Source: Rhyacophila brunnea (taxonomy: Eukaryota; Arthropoda; Insecta; Trichoptera; Rhyacophilidae). Taken from it: a DNA stretch of 64,000 nt. The position numbers and the translations under genes were made by a program. Positions within the stretch are counted from its first letter, which is position 1. Each line of letters starts with the position of its first letter. Shown piece by piece: positions 22,317 to 31,447 of the stretch. The stretch lies in assembly GCA_022495005.1 (NCBI GenBank), contig JAGYXB010000276.1, positions 62,001 to 126,000 on the forward strand, given 5' to 3'. The notes beneath the pieces were generated by a model. The model was not told where the DNA came from and did no database searches. It saw only the letters and a program-made list of their open reading frames with translations.

Positions 22317-23144
22317 ATATATAAGTGGTGTAGATCATTAATTATTACATTAATCATTGCGGAGAAATCGAATTACAGAAAAGTTAATTTATCTCTGAAC
22401 GATAAACAGTGGACACGCCCAGTTTTGATCGTTAACTACTTAGTAGATAGATACTTCATATTAGAAGCGTTATAAAATTCAACATTCATATATTTTCTCA
22501 AAGAATATTTTAAGAGAATAGCCAAAAGAAAGATAAAAAAACATGTTGTCCTTGTATTATGTAAGTATGTATGTATGTATACATATTATTATTATTATTT
22601 GATGCTCTGTAGAAATAAAACTATTTTTTGTTCGAACCTTGAAGAAAGAATTTACGACTCGTGTAATAAAAGTGATGTCCCATTTGTTGACTTGACATTT
22701 GTAAATACTAGATATTCTGTCAGTCAGAGAATGTTCTCTAAAACAAAAAGAAAGATTGCCGTGAAAAATATTCATCTTGTTTAGTTTGATAGATGTTTTT
22801 CTTATAAGAAGGATCATTTCAAATAATATGGAAAACGTGGGCGAATAGTTTCATAGATAATACTTAAATTTCAAATCTTTTTAATAAATTTGCATACAAC
22901 TCAAAAAATATGAAACACTCGAGTTCTTTTTACGGTAAGTATATTATAATATAAAATCAATGTCGATGTTTGTTCAATTTTCTGTTAAAAGAATTAATAA
23001 ATTGATTGCAATTAATTAACACCATTAATTCCCAATATTACGATACCATTGTTCCCAGAATGGACGATTTTACACCATCTGAGTGTAGTATTTTTATTGT
23101 TTATAATCACTAATTATCTATTATTAGGTTTTGACAATTATTTA
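22317..23144. other. Intergenic; microsatellite, no gene
   Basis: A GTAT run lies at about 22562-22580 and a short ATT run at 22585-22600. Open frames of 69 and 86 codons overlap on opposite strands here and have no known motif. Confidence 0.45.
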
Positions 23145-25007
23145 TCTCTATATATATAAAAATCTCATGTCACGATGTTTGTGGTCGCACTCCTCCGAAA
23201 TGGCTTGACTGATTTTTATGAATTTTTTTATGTATATTTTTTAGGTATGAGAATAGGTCAACAAGTATATTTCATACCGTTAGGTGATTAGGGTATCTCT
23301 ATCCAGAAAAAATTTTCTTTTATTTTTTTTAAAATTTCTTTTTGTATTTTTTTTATTATTTGGCATCAAAAAATACCTACAACTCCAAATTTTCACCTTC
23401 CTACCCCCAACATCCCATTTTTTAATCGCGATTTTATTATTTTTGTATGAACAAATTTAACCGCCGTTCGTATTTCAAACAGAACGAAATTATTTATGTT
23501 GTTGAATGACAGATGGCGCTACGTCCGAGAAGAATTCAAATGAAGCGTCACGTCATTTTGACATTTCATTCGGCATATCACAACGCAGTGCGTGCAAAAT
23601 TTTGTACGATTTATTTTAATTTATCTATTTTGTATGCGTGTATTGTGCACAATGCCAGCAAGATGCAAGGGGGGCCATTTGGGCCGTCTGACGAATAAAG
23701 CAACAAACATGTAAAATAGTAGAACAGAAAGAACAGACAAACAAATCCATCAAGATAACAAAAACGTGCGTGTGAGCATGTTGCAATTACGTGCATCTCA
23801 ATCACAAGAGGCACGAGCTGAACGAAATCAACAACGACAATTGGAACGGAGCCAAGCGCGCCGGTTCGTAGTTAACACACGCAGAGCAAATGACCAACAA
23901 CGCCAACAAGTACATCGAGCATTTACATCCGCTTCGTCCCTTAGTCTCGCATTCGAGTACGAGCCGGATATTGAATATTCCGCTCATCCGAAAGTGTTGA
24001 TTGGTGCTATGGACAAAGAATGTCCTCATTGTCATGCGCTCAAATTCAAACATGAATCAGCCGGGATGTGTTGCACATCAGGAAAAGTGCAACTACCAGA
24101 AATTGAGATACCACCAGCACCATTGAACGGCTTGCTCATCGGCACGGTTCTAGATTCAAACCTGTTCCTGAAGTCCATTCGCACATTCAATTCATGCTTC
24201 CAAATGACTTCGTTCGGAGCAACAGAAATAGTTTACAATACTGCGGCAAATGGTCAACAATTCCATTCTACGTTCAAAATCAAAGGCCAAGTATACCACG
24301 AAGTAGGCTCATTGCTGCCAATGCCAAACAAACCATATAATTTTTTACAAATCTACTTCATGGGCGGTGAGGACATCAATCGTGTGGATGCACGTTGCGG
24401 CTACAATAACCTCAATTCGCCTAATGCCAGGCGCATCGTCGGCAAACTGGACGCCCTATTGAATGAGCACAATGAATTATTGAAATTCTTCAAAGCACAC
24501 ATGCACGAATTGCAAAGTGACAATCACGCTGTTGTCATCAATCCTGATAAATCACCAGCTGGAGAGCACGTGCGTCGATTAAATGCGCCTGTTGAATACG
24601 ACATTGCTGGAATCATGGTTGGCGACCGCACATCGACGCGAGAAATTGTGATTCGAAGAAGTACAATAATATGGAGTTCATCGCTGACACACATCGTTCA
24701 TACGACGCTCTCCAATATCTGCTAATTTTCTGGAAGGGACAAGATGTTTATTGCATAAACATTAAACAACGAGATCCTGTCACAGGTAATTCATTCATTA
24801 TGAACATCATTACTCATTTTGAATTGAGAAAATGAATGGTAGGTGTTTTTTTGTTTTTATCGGCCGTCATCGTCTACAACGCTCCATTCCTCTTTCTGTC
24901 ATAGATCCCATCCCCACACACGATACATTCGTTATTTTTTATTTAACAACCAAAATATTCACTAGAAATAATTTATATGGCAGAACAACGTTTGCCGGGT
25001 CAGCTAG
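23145..25007 (+). mobile_element. Helitron, internally deleted copy 1
   Basis: It starts TCTCTATATATATAAAAATC and ends GTTTGCCGGGTCAGCTAG followed by T (25007|25008), matching the TC...CTAG|T ends of Helitrons. The flanks are A on the left and T on the right; no target duplication is expected. A second copy lies at 47431-49376 with about the same length and gene content. It carries the N-terminal Helitron domain only; the HUH replication and helicase domains are absent, so it cannot move by itself. 1,863 bp. Confidence 0.9.
23778..24725 (+). pseudogene. Helitron-like N-terminal domain protein, truncated
   Basis: The frame is open from 23766, and 23778 is the first ATG. It begins with a Q/R-rich segment (about residues 1-50). 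It then has HPKVLIGAMDKECPHCHALK and CCTSGKVQLP, a CxxC...CC zinc-like module found at the front of Helitron helicase proteins, and then FQMTSFGA, QFHSTFKIKGQVYHEVGSLL and PNARRIVGKLD. This is the region that precedes the HUH nickase. Near 24655 the frame shifts: copy 2 reads RRNNNLEFIADTHRSYDALQ, while this copy goes to RRSTIIWSSS. The frame then stops at 24725. The rest of the roughly 1,400-residue protein is missing. The sequence resumes in the 3' end of the element. Confidence 0.85.
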
Positions 25008-25044
25008 TATTATAATAATATGCTTATCGAGTGTGTTATTATTG

Positions 25045-25149
25045 ACAAGGTAGAGGGTTTTTTACAAACACCATCAACTATTCATAATTTGTTTGATCTA
25101 TATTTTTTTATAGTGATCCTTGACTTAATAGGTAGGTGATAAAGTTTTT
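25045..25149 (+). repeat. Penelope-like repeat, 5' part interrupted by a LINE
   Basis: GGGTTTTTTACAAACACCAT and ATTCATAATTTGTTTGATCT match the reverse complement of 55070-55115. The match continues with ACTTAATAGGTAGGTGATAA and then resumes at 26205 (ACCTACTTTATTG), after the inserted LINE. The right part carries the hammerhead-like core. So one older repeat was split by a younger insertion. Confidence 0.7.
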
Positions 25150-26173
25150 CCCACCGAAACTAGTCAGGCTTGTTAGAATCACACTGCAGAATACACACTC
25201 CCAGGTGAAGGTGAATGGCCAACTGACGGAGGGCTTTGAAGTATCTCGGGGTCTTAAGCAAGGAGACAGATTGGCTCCCACGCTGTTCTCCCTGCTCTCG
25301 CTGCGCTGTTCTCGCTGCTCCGCTATCAGAAAGTCTCAAGTGAACAAGAGCGGCACTATATTAAGCAGACCGAGCCAACTGGTTGGCTACGCAGACGACC
25401 TCAACATGATGGGCAGATCCATACAGATTGTGAAGAAAAAATTTGACCACCTCCAAAGGGCCGCACTAGAGATTGGCTTAAGAGTAAATGAAAACAAAAC
25501 TAAAGTCATGGTACAAAGCCGACAGAATCAGAGTAGGCTGGGCCAAAGTTCCAGTTTTGGAAACCATCAATTTGAGGTTGTCAATCGGTTCACATACCTA
25601 GGTTCCAATATTACAAAAGAGAACGAGGAACTGGAAGAAATAAAAGCTGCAAATAAATCGTACTTCCCATTGCTGCCCATATTGAAATCCAGAAATGTCT
25701 ACAGAAAAACTAAGACCCGGCTCTATAAAACCGTCATACGCACAGTCGTTGCATACGGGTGCGAGTCATGGACGCAAAATGTGAAAGCAGCTAAAACGGT
25801 GGATTGCTTTGAGAGAATGATCCTGAGGCGGATAGACGGACCCATGAATGATGGTAGGGAGTGGAGAATTAGGTACAACACGGAACTATACCGCTTATAC
25901 CAAGATTCAAAACTCTCTACCTTCATAAAACTCCAGAGGCTAAACTGGGCAGGCCATGTCCAGCGCGGATGCCTGAGTCACGGACACCGAAGAAGATCCT
26001 CGAAGGAAACCCAGGGGAAAAGGTCAGTGGGAAAGCCACGCAAACGATGGGGTGACAACATCACAAAAAATGCCAACCAGCTGCTAAAAATCATGAACTG
26101 GAAAAAAAGTGCGGAGGACCGTTCCGGCTGGAGGACGGCGGTGGAGGAGGCCAGGACTCGACTTGAGCTGTAG
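25150..26173 (+). pseudogene. LINE reverse transcriptase, C-terminal half
   Basis: The frame is open from 25136 (no ATG start; the first codons come from the target DNA). It encodes QVKVNGQLTEGFEVSRGLKQ, GDRLAPTLFSLL (RT block with QGD), then LVGYADDLNMMG (the YADD catalytic box), LRVNENKTKVM and FTYLGSN, and the post-RT region (VVAYGCESWT, RMILRRIDGP, LNWAGHVQR, GKPRKRWGDNI). About 340 residues remain, and no stop interrupts them, so it is comparatively young. The stretch LFSLLSLRCSRCSAI between QGD and YADD looks like a small duplication (CTGTTCTCCCTGCTCTCGCT). It polymerises cDNA from LINE RNA. It is not a host gene. Confidence 0.9.
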
Positions 26174-26192
26174 CGCCATCGGAGAAGAAGAA
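25150..26192 (+). mobile_element. Non-LTR retrotransposon (LINE), 5'-truncated insertion
   Basis: The insertion is bounded by near-identical 12-mers GATAAAGTTTTT (25138-25149) and GATACAGTTTTT (26193-26204), matching in 11 of 12. It ends with GCCATCGGAGAAGAAGAAGA, a GAA-repeat tail shared with the copy at 46363-46787 (GCCATCGAAGAAGAAGAATT). It lies inside a Penelope-like repeat, so it is younger than that repeat. The 5' part, including the endonuclease and first half of the RT, is missing, as expected from target-primed reverse transcription. Confidence 0.85.
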
Positions 26193-26204
26193 GATACAGT
26201 TTTT

Positions 26205-26345
26205 ACCTACTTTATTGTATTGATTTGTTATGTAAGTTAATTGTATTCGTTTTCAGAGTATATTTGCCTTTTGGTGAGTGTACATAGTGCCCGAAGATGC
26301 CGAAAGGCGAAACCAGGATCACAAAAAACGACTGAAATGAATTAG
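26205..26345 (+). repeat. Penelope-like repeat, 3' part with hammerhead-like core
   Basis: After the LINE the older repeat resumes: ACCTACTTTATTG, and then at about 26289-26316 CCCGAAGATGCCGAAAGGCG then AAACC. The same segment at 54857-55115 reads CCTGAAGATGCCAAAAGGCG on the minus strand. The CUGAAGA box is mutated here to CCGAAGA, so the possible ribozyme is likely inactive. The downstream AAAAAACGACTGAAATGAAT is shared too. Confidence 0.55.
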
Positions 26346-27079
26346 CACAAAACTTGAATTTAATCCATTAGAATTTTAATTTATTTTGTTCAGATTCTTT
26401 CACCTCAAATCGAACACTTCTTCTAACATCATCCACCTGATACTTTAAAGACGTTTCGTGACGTATTCTGGTATCGATTTAATTCTTTCCTACGTGCGAC
26501 TTTTTGCTATCAATGTTGGAGAAGTTTCAGTGTCAAAAATAACCACTGTTGAGTTAATTTGTAAGTGGGTAATTTTATTTATCTCAATAATAATTAATAT
26601 TTTTGTCGGAATGAATTAGAAAATGTTAGCGTTATCGCTGCGTTGCGTGGGTTGCCCACAAATGGGTAGAAAGCTATTGCACTTCTTCCCTAAAATTACG
26701 CTAAATACAAACGGTGTTTTGCCAACTTCCACTTCCGGCAGATTAAATATGCAAGTGCTGCTTTTATATGCTATCAAACGTTCAAAGCTCCGACACCAGA
26801 GCGTCGCGATGCCGAACAAGTATCGTGTGAAGCCAAAGCTCCGACGGATGTACTTTCCGATGTTTGTTGAGTGTCAACAAAGAATAATTCATGTAATTTA
26901 TATGTTCAACTTAGACTCTGCTAACAATTGAAGCGCATTTGCAACCATTAAAACTTGGTTTAGAATTAATGAAACGTCCATTTTAGATTTACTAATAGCA
27001 TACAACAAAAGTAATTAGCTGGTAAAGATATCATTCATCATCATTTACAAATATTTTGATTTAAAATGCATTTAACATT
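26346..27079. other. Intergenic; unsupported 102-codon frame
   Basis: The plus frame 26623-26931 (MLALSLRCVGCPQMGRK...) covers a slightly GC-richer block and is open on the opposite strand too (26616-26819). I see no known domain and cannot tell a decayed exon from chance. Confidence 0.35.
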
Positions 27080-27250
27080 TTTTTTTATTCAACGGATAAA
27101 GACTAACCTAACCCAACATTACATCACATTCTTAAATATTGTGAATTATTTATTGAATAAACAAAATAGTTTTTAAATATTATTCCTAGACTAAAATTTG
27201 ATAAGATCCTGACGTCGGCTAGGAATAAAGGTAAGTACCTACCTTAGGAG
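27080..27250. repeat. SINE family A, small foldback fragment
   Basis: TTTTTTTTATTCAACGGATA is the reversed tail end, and at 27137-27165 the tail reads forward (TTGTGAATTATTTATTGAAT, AAACAAAATAGTTTTT). It is followed by CTGACGTCGGCTAGGAATAA and AGGTAAGTACCTACCTTA, the upstream module also seen near 12133 and 4795. No tRNA-like head is present. Confidence 0.5.
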
Positions 27251-27349
27251 GATTAGACAAATGCAAGACAATCAGTTAATAAAAATAATCAGCGCCGCTC
27301 AATAACATTAATATGGACGAATCATTTGGAAAAAAAATGACACTCACTT

Positions 27350-27560
27350 TATTGTCGGGTCTGCCGAATGGCATAATCTGTTCTAACGCCATTACAATAA
27401 AGGTGATATTGCTATACATTCCTGATGCTTTTTGTTGGGTTTGCCGAATGGTTCGGTTCGAACGGGTTCGCTCGAATCAACATTGACATTAGAAACACTG
27501 CTCTAACGCCATTACAATAAAGGTCATATTGCTAGAAATTCCCGATGTGTGATATCGCAT
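27350..27560 (+). repeat. Local tandem duplication, about 130 bp
   Basis: GGGTCTGCCGAATGG, CTAACGCCATTACAATAAAG and GATATTGCTA recur in the order GGGTTTGCCGAATGG, CTAACGCCATTACAATAAAG, CATATTGCTA. The second unit contains an insert (GGTTCGGTTCGAACGGGTTC). Origin unknown. Confidence 0.6.
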
Positions 27561-27759
27561 AATGGAAATTGCGTGACGTCTACCTATACATGCGAATTTA
27601 CTTGCTAGCTACTGTATTGAGTGCGTCGTCCATTAATAATGTCATTGGCGCCGCTGAACACAATAATGGATCGTTTGAAAATAAACCTTATGTACAGAAT
27701 ATTAATTAATATAACACTGAAGTCTATTTACTCAACTTGGTTACCATTGCACGTGTAAG

Positions 27760-28281
27760 CAGTGGCTGCTTGTGGATATTATATCTGGGGGTGATGCGGT
27801 TGATTAAAAATAAAAATAAATGATTATTTGGATTATATTTTACTATTAACATCAAAATTATTAAAATTAAATATTATAAGTGTTTTTATTTCAATATAAA
27901 ATTGATTATTCTGTCTGTTTTCCTTGAAAGAAGGTCTATCACCTTTTAGTTGCTCTTGACATCTGTCGCGACTCGCGCCGCGCGTCGCTACTATCTCAGA
28001 GCCGCTGTCCCGACAACGTTCACAACACGAAAATACTGTCTAAGCGGCAGTACCAGACTAAGCTCTGAGCTCCCGCTCCCTGCGCCCCTCCTTCACCTAT
28101 TCGAGCATATTCTAACGAAAGTGGTACTGCGTGAAATAACGCGATGCATCACTATAATCGCGCTTATGATAATTATTATTGGATGTATCGGTGCGCGGGC
28201 AAGCTTAACACGCTTAAATAATATTGATATTTGCTTGGGGGTGCTGCAGTACCGCAGTGCACATGGACGAGCCGTGACCGC
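27760..28281. mobile_element. hAT-type element with perfect 8-bp target duplication
   Basis: The 8-mer CGTGTAAG flanks both sides exactly (27752-27759 and 28282-28289). The left end is CAGTGGCTGCTTGTGGAT and the reversed right end GCGGTCACGGCTCGTCCAT; these are only moderately similar. GGGGGTGATGCGG near the left end and GGGGGTGCTGCAGTACC near the right are further matching modules. The right half is GC-rich and accounts for the 112-codon plus frame at 27950-28288. That frame runs over the end of the element and is unlikely to be a gene. 522 bp. Confidence 0.65.
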
Positions 28282-28317
28282 CGTGTAAGTATCCGTTAAA
28301 TTCTCAGCGACTCAATT

Positions 28318-28620
28318 TATTGAATATACATAATTTGAAAACATCTCATGCATACATACACTAGAAAAAAACTTTTTTGTAGAAAAAATACAACACCCGA
28401 AATCCGCTGAATTCGCGCCAGTGTGCTTTTCCGATTAAGCTACGGGCATCCTACTTAATTACAACGATTTTAACAAGTAGGTAGTTGTTACATGAAATGC
28501 TTATCGTAATGCACGAGATGTTTTCAAATTATGTATGTTCAATATAAAGAATGTTATAATATTATGTTATAATACTAATATTGTGTCTTATTTGTTGTAT
28601 AAAAAGAAATTGCTTATTAA
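28318..28620. repeat. SINE family A, inverted pair with one head
   Basis: The tail starts in minus orientation (28320-28390: ATACATAATTTGAAAACATC, TCATGCATACATACACTAG). A minus-strand tRNA-like head follows (28397-28455; reversed: TAGCTTAATCGGAAAAGCAC, GCGCGAATTCAGCGGATT). Then the shared upstream block appears (TACATGAAATGCTTATCG), and then the tail in plus orientation (ATGCACGAGATGTTTTCAAA, TATTGTGTCTTATTTGTTG). So both termini are the same tail in opposite orientation, giving terminal inverted repeats of about 100 bp. Confidence 0.65.
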
Positions 28621-29875
28621 AAAACTCAATTTATTATTAACTATACAATTTTAAATTTAAATTCTACCAAGTAAATGCTATCTCAATTAATAAAATATCT
28701 TACTTAGATGACAGAAAGATGTGCTTTTGACGCACGTATTCATTCTTAGCCAAAACTGTTAGTAGAAAGGCTTACACAAAGGTACAAAGCGGGTGTGCAT
28801 GCTTTATGGTACAATTGATAACAATCCATCCCCTGCGATCATATTCAAAGTAAAATCAGCCCTTTCGCATCCACCACCCGAAATTAATTGTTAAGTCTAC
28901 CCTGCATCTCCAGCGTGCTGAATGGATTATTTAAGTTGACTCATGAGAATAGAGTGTTGAATTTTCAAATACTTACCCTTCTTCTTTGGCTAGGCATTGA
29001 ATCGTTACGATTTCATTGTTTTTGTAAAGCACACATTGACGCAGCCAAGTTAAGCGCTTGCCGAAAGCTCACAAGCCCGAAATGAGTTTGAATGTACCTA
29101 TACTTCGTTTTAAAAGGTGCCTAATTGTTCAACCGTTTTAGAAGTTTAAACTAATATTAAATTTGACCTATAAATTGTAATGTTGACATGAATTTCATAG
29201 TTTCCAAATAAGTTGCTACTGTAATAGTGGGAGAGACTTATAATAATACTAATATACATGGTAAGGTTTTAATCTTCGCCCCAAGGTAGAGCATAATAAT
29301 ATAGGCTTGGGTTGATTTTTTGGCTTCCATATTAGTTGAAGTACGGCTTCGATTTGGGAGTCATAATATATTCGTTGAAATAGTAGGAACAACGAAATTT
29401 ACAAAACGCGTGACGTATATACACAATGATGGTTGCAATTATGTTGCTCAAATGGTTGGTAATTACTGTTGGCAGCCGCATAGATACTAACGCTAGGCTA
29501 AGAGATACCCATGCTTGCGTGTATGTGATAGTTTTATGCTAATTGGAACAAATATGCTAATTCATATTATTTTTTGTGGATATGTAATAATACAAAGCAA
29601 ACATAACTATGTAATTATATCAATTAGTTATACCATCAATATCCACAAATATTGAAGATGTTGGAAGGTGAATCTTGGATTACTAAACCCAACTCCTATC
29701 GAATGGTACAGAACACTCATTAACTAGAATGTATGTTACACGAGTAATAAAATTGCCTAAAAACACTGTAACAAAACTACACAAAATTGTTTGTAAAAAT
29801 AAGTGTAATAAAGACTTGTTTATTACTGAACTTTATTTAAAAAATATAAATTAATGTAATGTTTTTCATAATAAT
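28621..29875. other. Intergenic; repeat E fragment only
   Basis: 29306-29365 matches the dispersed repeat E at 12586-12652. The 65-codon plus frame at 28888-29085 has no known motif. Otherwise AT-rich, nothing recognised. Confidence 0.45.
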
Positions 29876-29919
29876 TCCCGAACCGGAGTGCCATTTTTCC
29901 ATTAGACGGATCGTTAATA

Positions 29920-30147
29920 CGTCCAGTACTCAAAACACGCCTGGCGTGTGGCCATTAGATACATATACATTCACTGCTGACCAGTTAATTACTACATTTA
30001 ATTATCATGATAATTGCTACACGCCAGGCGTGTCTTGAGCACTTACCGAGTTATGGTAAATAACTGGTCGGCAGTGAATGGGTTTGTGTCGAGGATTTCA
30101 CGAACTGGAGCCGCGCGTCGATGCGTTTCGATCCATTTCGAGCGCTG
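29920..30147. repeat. Shuffled palindromic repeat next to a hAT right end
   Basis: Two 15-bp palindromes, ACACGCCTGGCGTGT (29935-29949) and ACACGCCAGGCGTGT (30019-30033), lie with CATTCACTGCTGACCAGTTA (29968-29987) and its near complement TAACTGGTCGGCAGTGAATG (30061-30080). The two modules appear in swapped order when one side is reversed, as if one unit of a tandem array was inverted. At 30133-30147 CCATTTCGAGCGCTG equals the right terminus of the hAT MITE at 43689-43939 (CCATTTCTAGCGCTG). A left end was not found. Confidence 0.5.
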
Positions 30148-30857
30148 AATTCATGGTACCAGGCTTTAGAGTTTAGATATTATGTTAATTAAGTTTAATG
30201 ATGCAATTGCTAATAATAGTAAGAAATCCATTGTGTTAATTCCACAGAACAGAAAATTATTTGTGAGTTCCCTGGTTTATTCACATTTCCATATTTTAAT
30301 ATTTAAAAAAATATAATATGTCCAAATTACAACTGCTACATATTATATTATATTTTGTTGAAATTCAAAAATTACACTCACCCACATAAACTAAAAGACT
30401 TCGGGATTATATTCCATTTTGGTATTCAATGGACATGAATAATTTTTAGCATTAGTGGAGTCCAGACTATTTGCATTATTTCTAAGTGCGAAATTATGCA
30501 GGTTAGCCGGGTACTATCCCAACAGAATAGAACAGAGCCAGACTCGGGCGTGAGATTCGCCTAGACGAGGAATAATTGAATAAGTTTGATGAGATACATG
30601 CCCCACTGTGATCCCCATACAAATAATATGAACAAAATTGAAACAAAGTAACCAATTTTTCTATGAATAAATTCTTACTTAATTTCCCCGTCTGAAATAA
30701 TTAATTTGTTCATGTTTTTACAATTCGTGGGGTTGCTGCCAAAAGTTGGTAAGTCGATAATTTAAAGAATTATAGTTTTTCGCACCATATTATAGTAAAT
30801 AAATATCGAAAGTATAGTACTTTTGGCGTATTTTGAATGACAAATTAAATATGTTCA

Positions 30858-31024
30858 TCTGAAATGGATGTCAGCCACTTGCTCAAACTATTAGGTCCAC
30901 ACTCCGACGTGGCTTAAGCGTCGGCCTATAGTGTCGTGGGTCCCAGGTTCGAATCCTGGGTCTGACGAATACACAATACATATTGTTTTTCAATTTGTGT
31001 ATGAGTCGGAGTATGAATGGACCT
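30858..31024. repeat. SINE family B, inverted partial pair
   Basis: 30858-30907 is SINE B body in minus orientation (GAAATGGATGTCAGCCACTT, CTATTAGGTCCACACTCCGAC). Immediately after, in plus orientation, come the head (GGCTTAAGCGTCGGCCTATA; B box GGTTCGAATCCTGGG at about 30948-30962) and body (TTTTTCAATTTGTGTATGAG, GGAGTATGAATGGACC). So the two body parts form inverted arms around one head. Confidence 0.65.
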
Positions 31025-31165
31025 AACTTATTATTTATAAAAATATATTTTGTTATTCCATCTATTATCATAAATATATGAAGTTTTAGTCTCGGTGCAA
31101 CAGTCATTATCGTAATATCACTCAACATAAGTCTTTCTGGCGTATTATACGAGTACCAAGCCCAC

Positions 31166-31439
31166 TAGGGATTGCAATATCGGTATTCCAGGATTTATCG
31201 ATACCGAAATACCGGTTCAAATTCAAAAAATTCAAATCACCTGTACAAATTTTCAAATGCCAACAGAATTTTATGAATGTACTTAGATACATTTCATGTA
31301 CATCTAACATCAATGTGTTTTTTACCTGTATTTATGGATAGATACTTCCAATTTTTCCATATGTTTTAAAGAATATCGAAAAAAATTAAAAATACCGAAA
31401 AACCGGTATTGACATTTTCATTCGGTATTGCAATCCCTA
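31166..31439. mobile_element. hAT MITE (family H2), full length
   Basis: The left end TAGGGATTGCAATATCGG and the reversed right end TAGGGATTGCAATACCG are inverted repeats. The flanks AAGCCCAC (31158-31165) and AACACCAC (31440-31447) agree in 6 of 8 bases. The interior has the same CCGGTATT and CGATACCGAAATACCGG motifs as the copy ending at 20264. 274 bp, non-coding. Confidence 0.8.
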
Positions 31440-31447
31440 AACACCAC

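Noticed and set aside
25136..26173. Intact host gene encoding a reverse transcriptase-like protein
   Set aside because: There is no ATG start; the copy is flanked by 11-of-12 target duplications and a GAA-repeat tail, and lacks the first half of the protein. It is a truncated LINE.
27950..28288. 112-codon gene with a hydrophobic segment
   Set aside because: It lies in the GC-rich half of a hAT-type element and runs over the element's end into the target duplication. No domain is recognisable.
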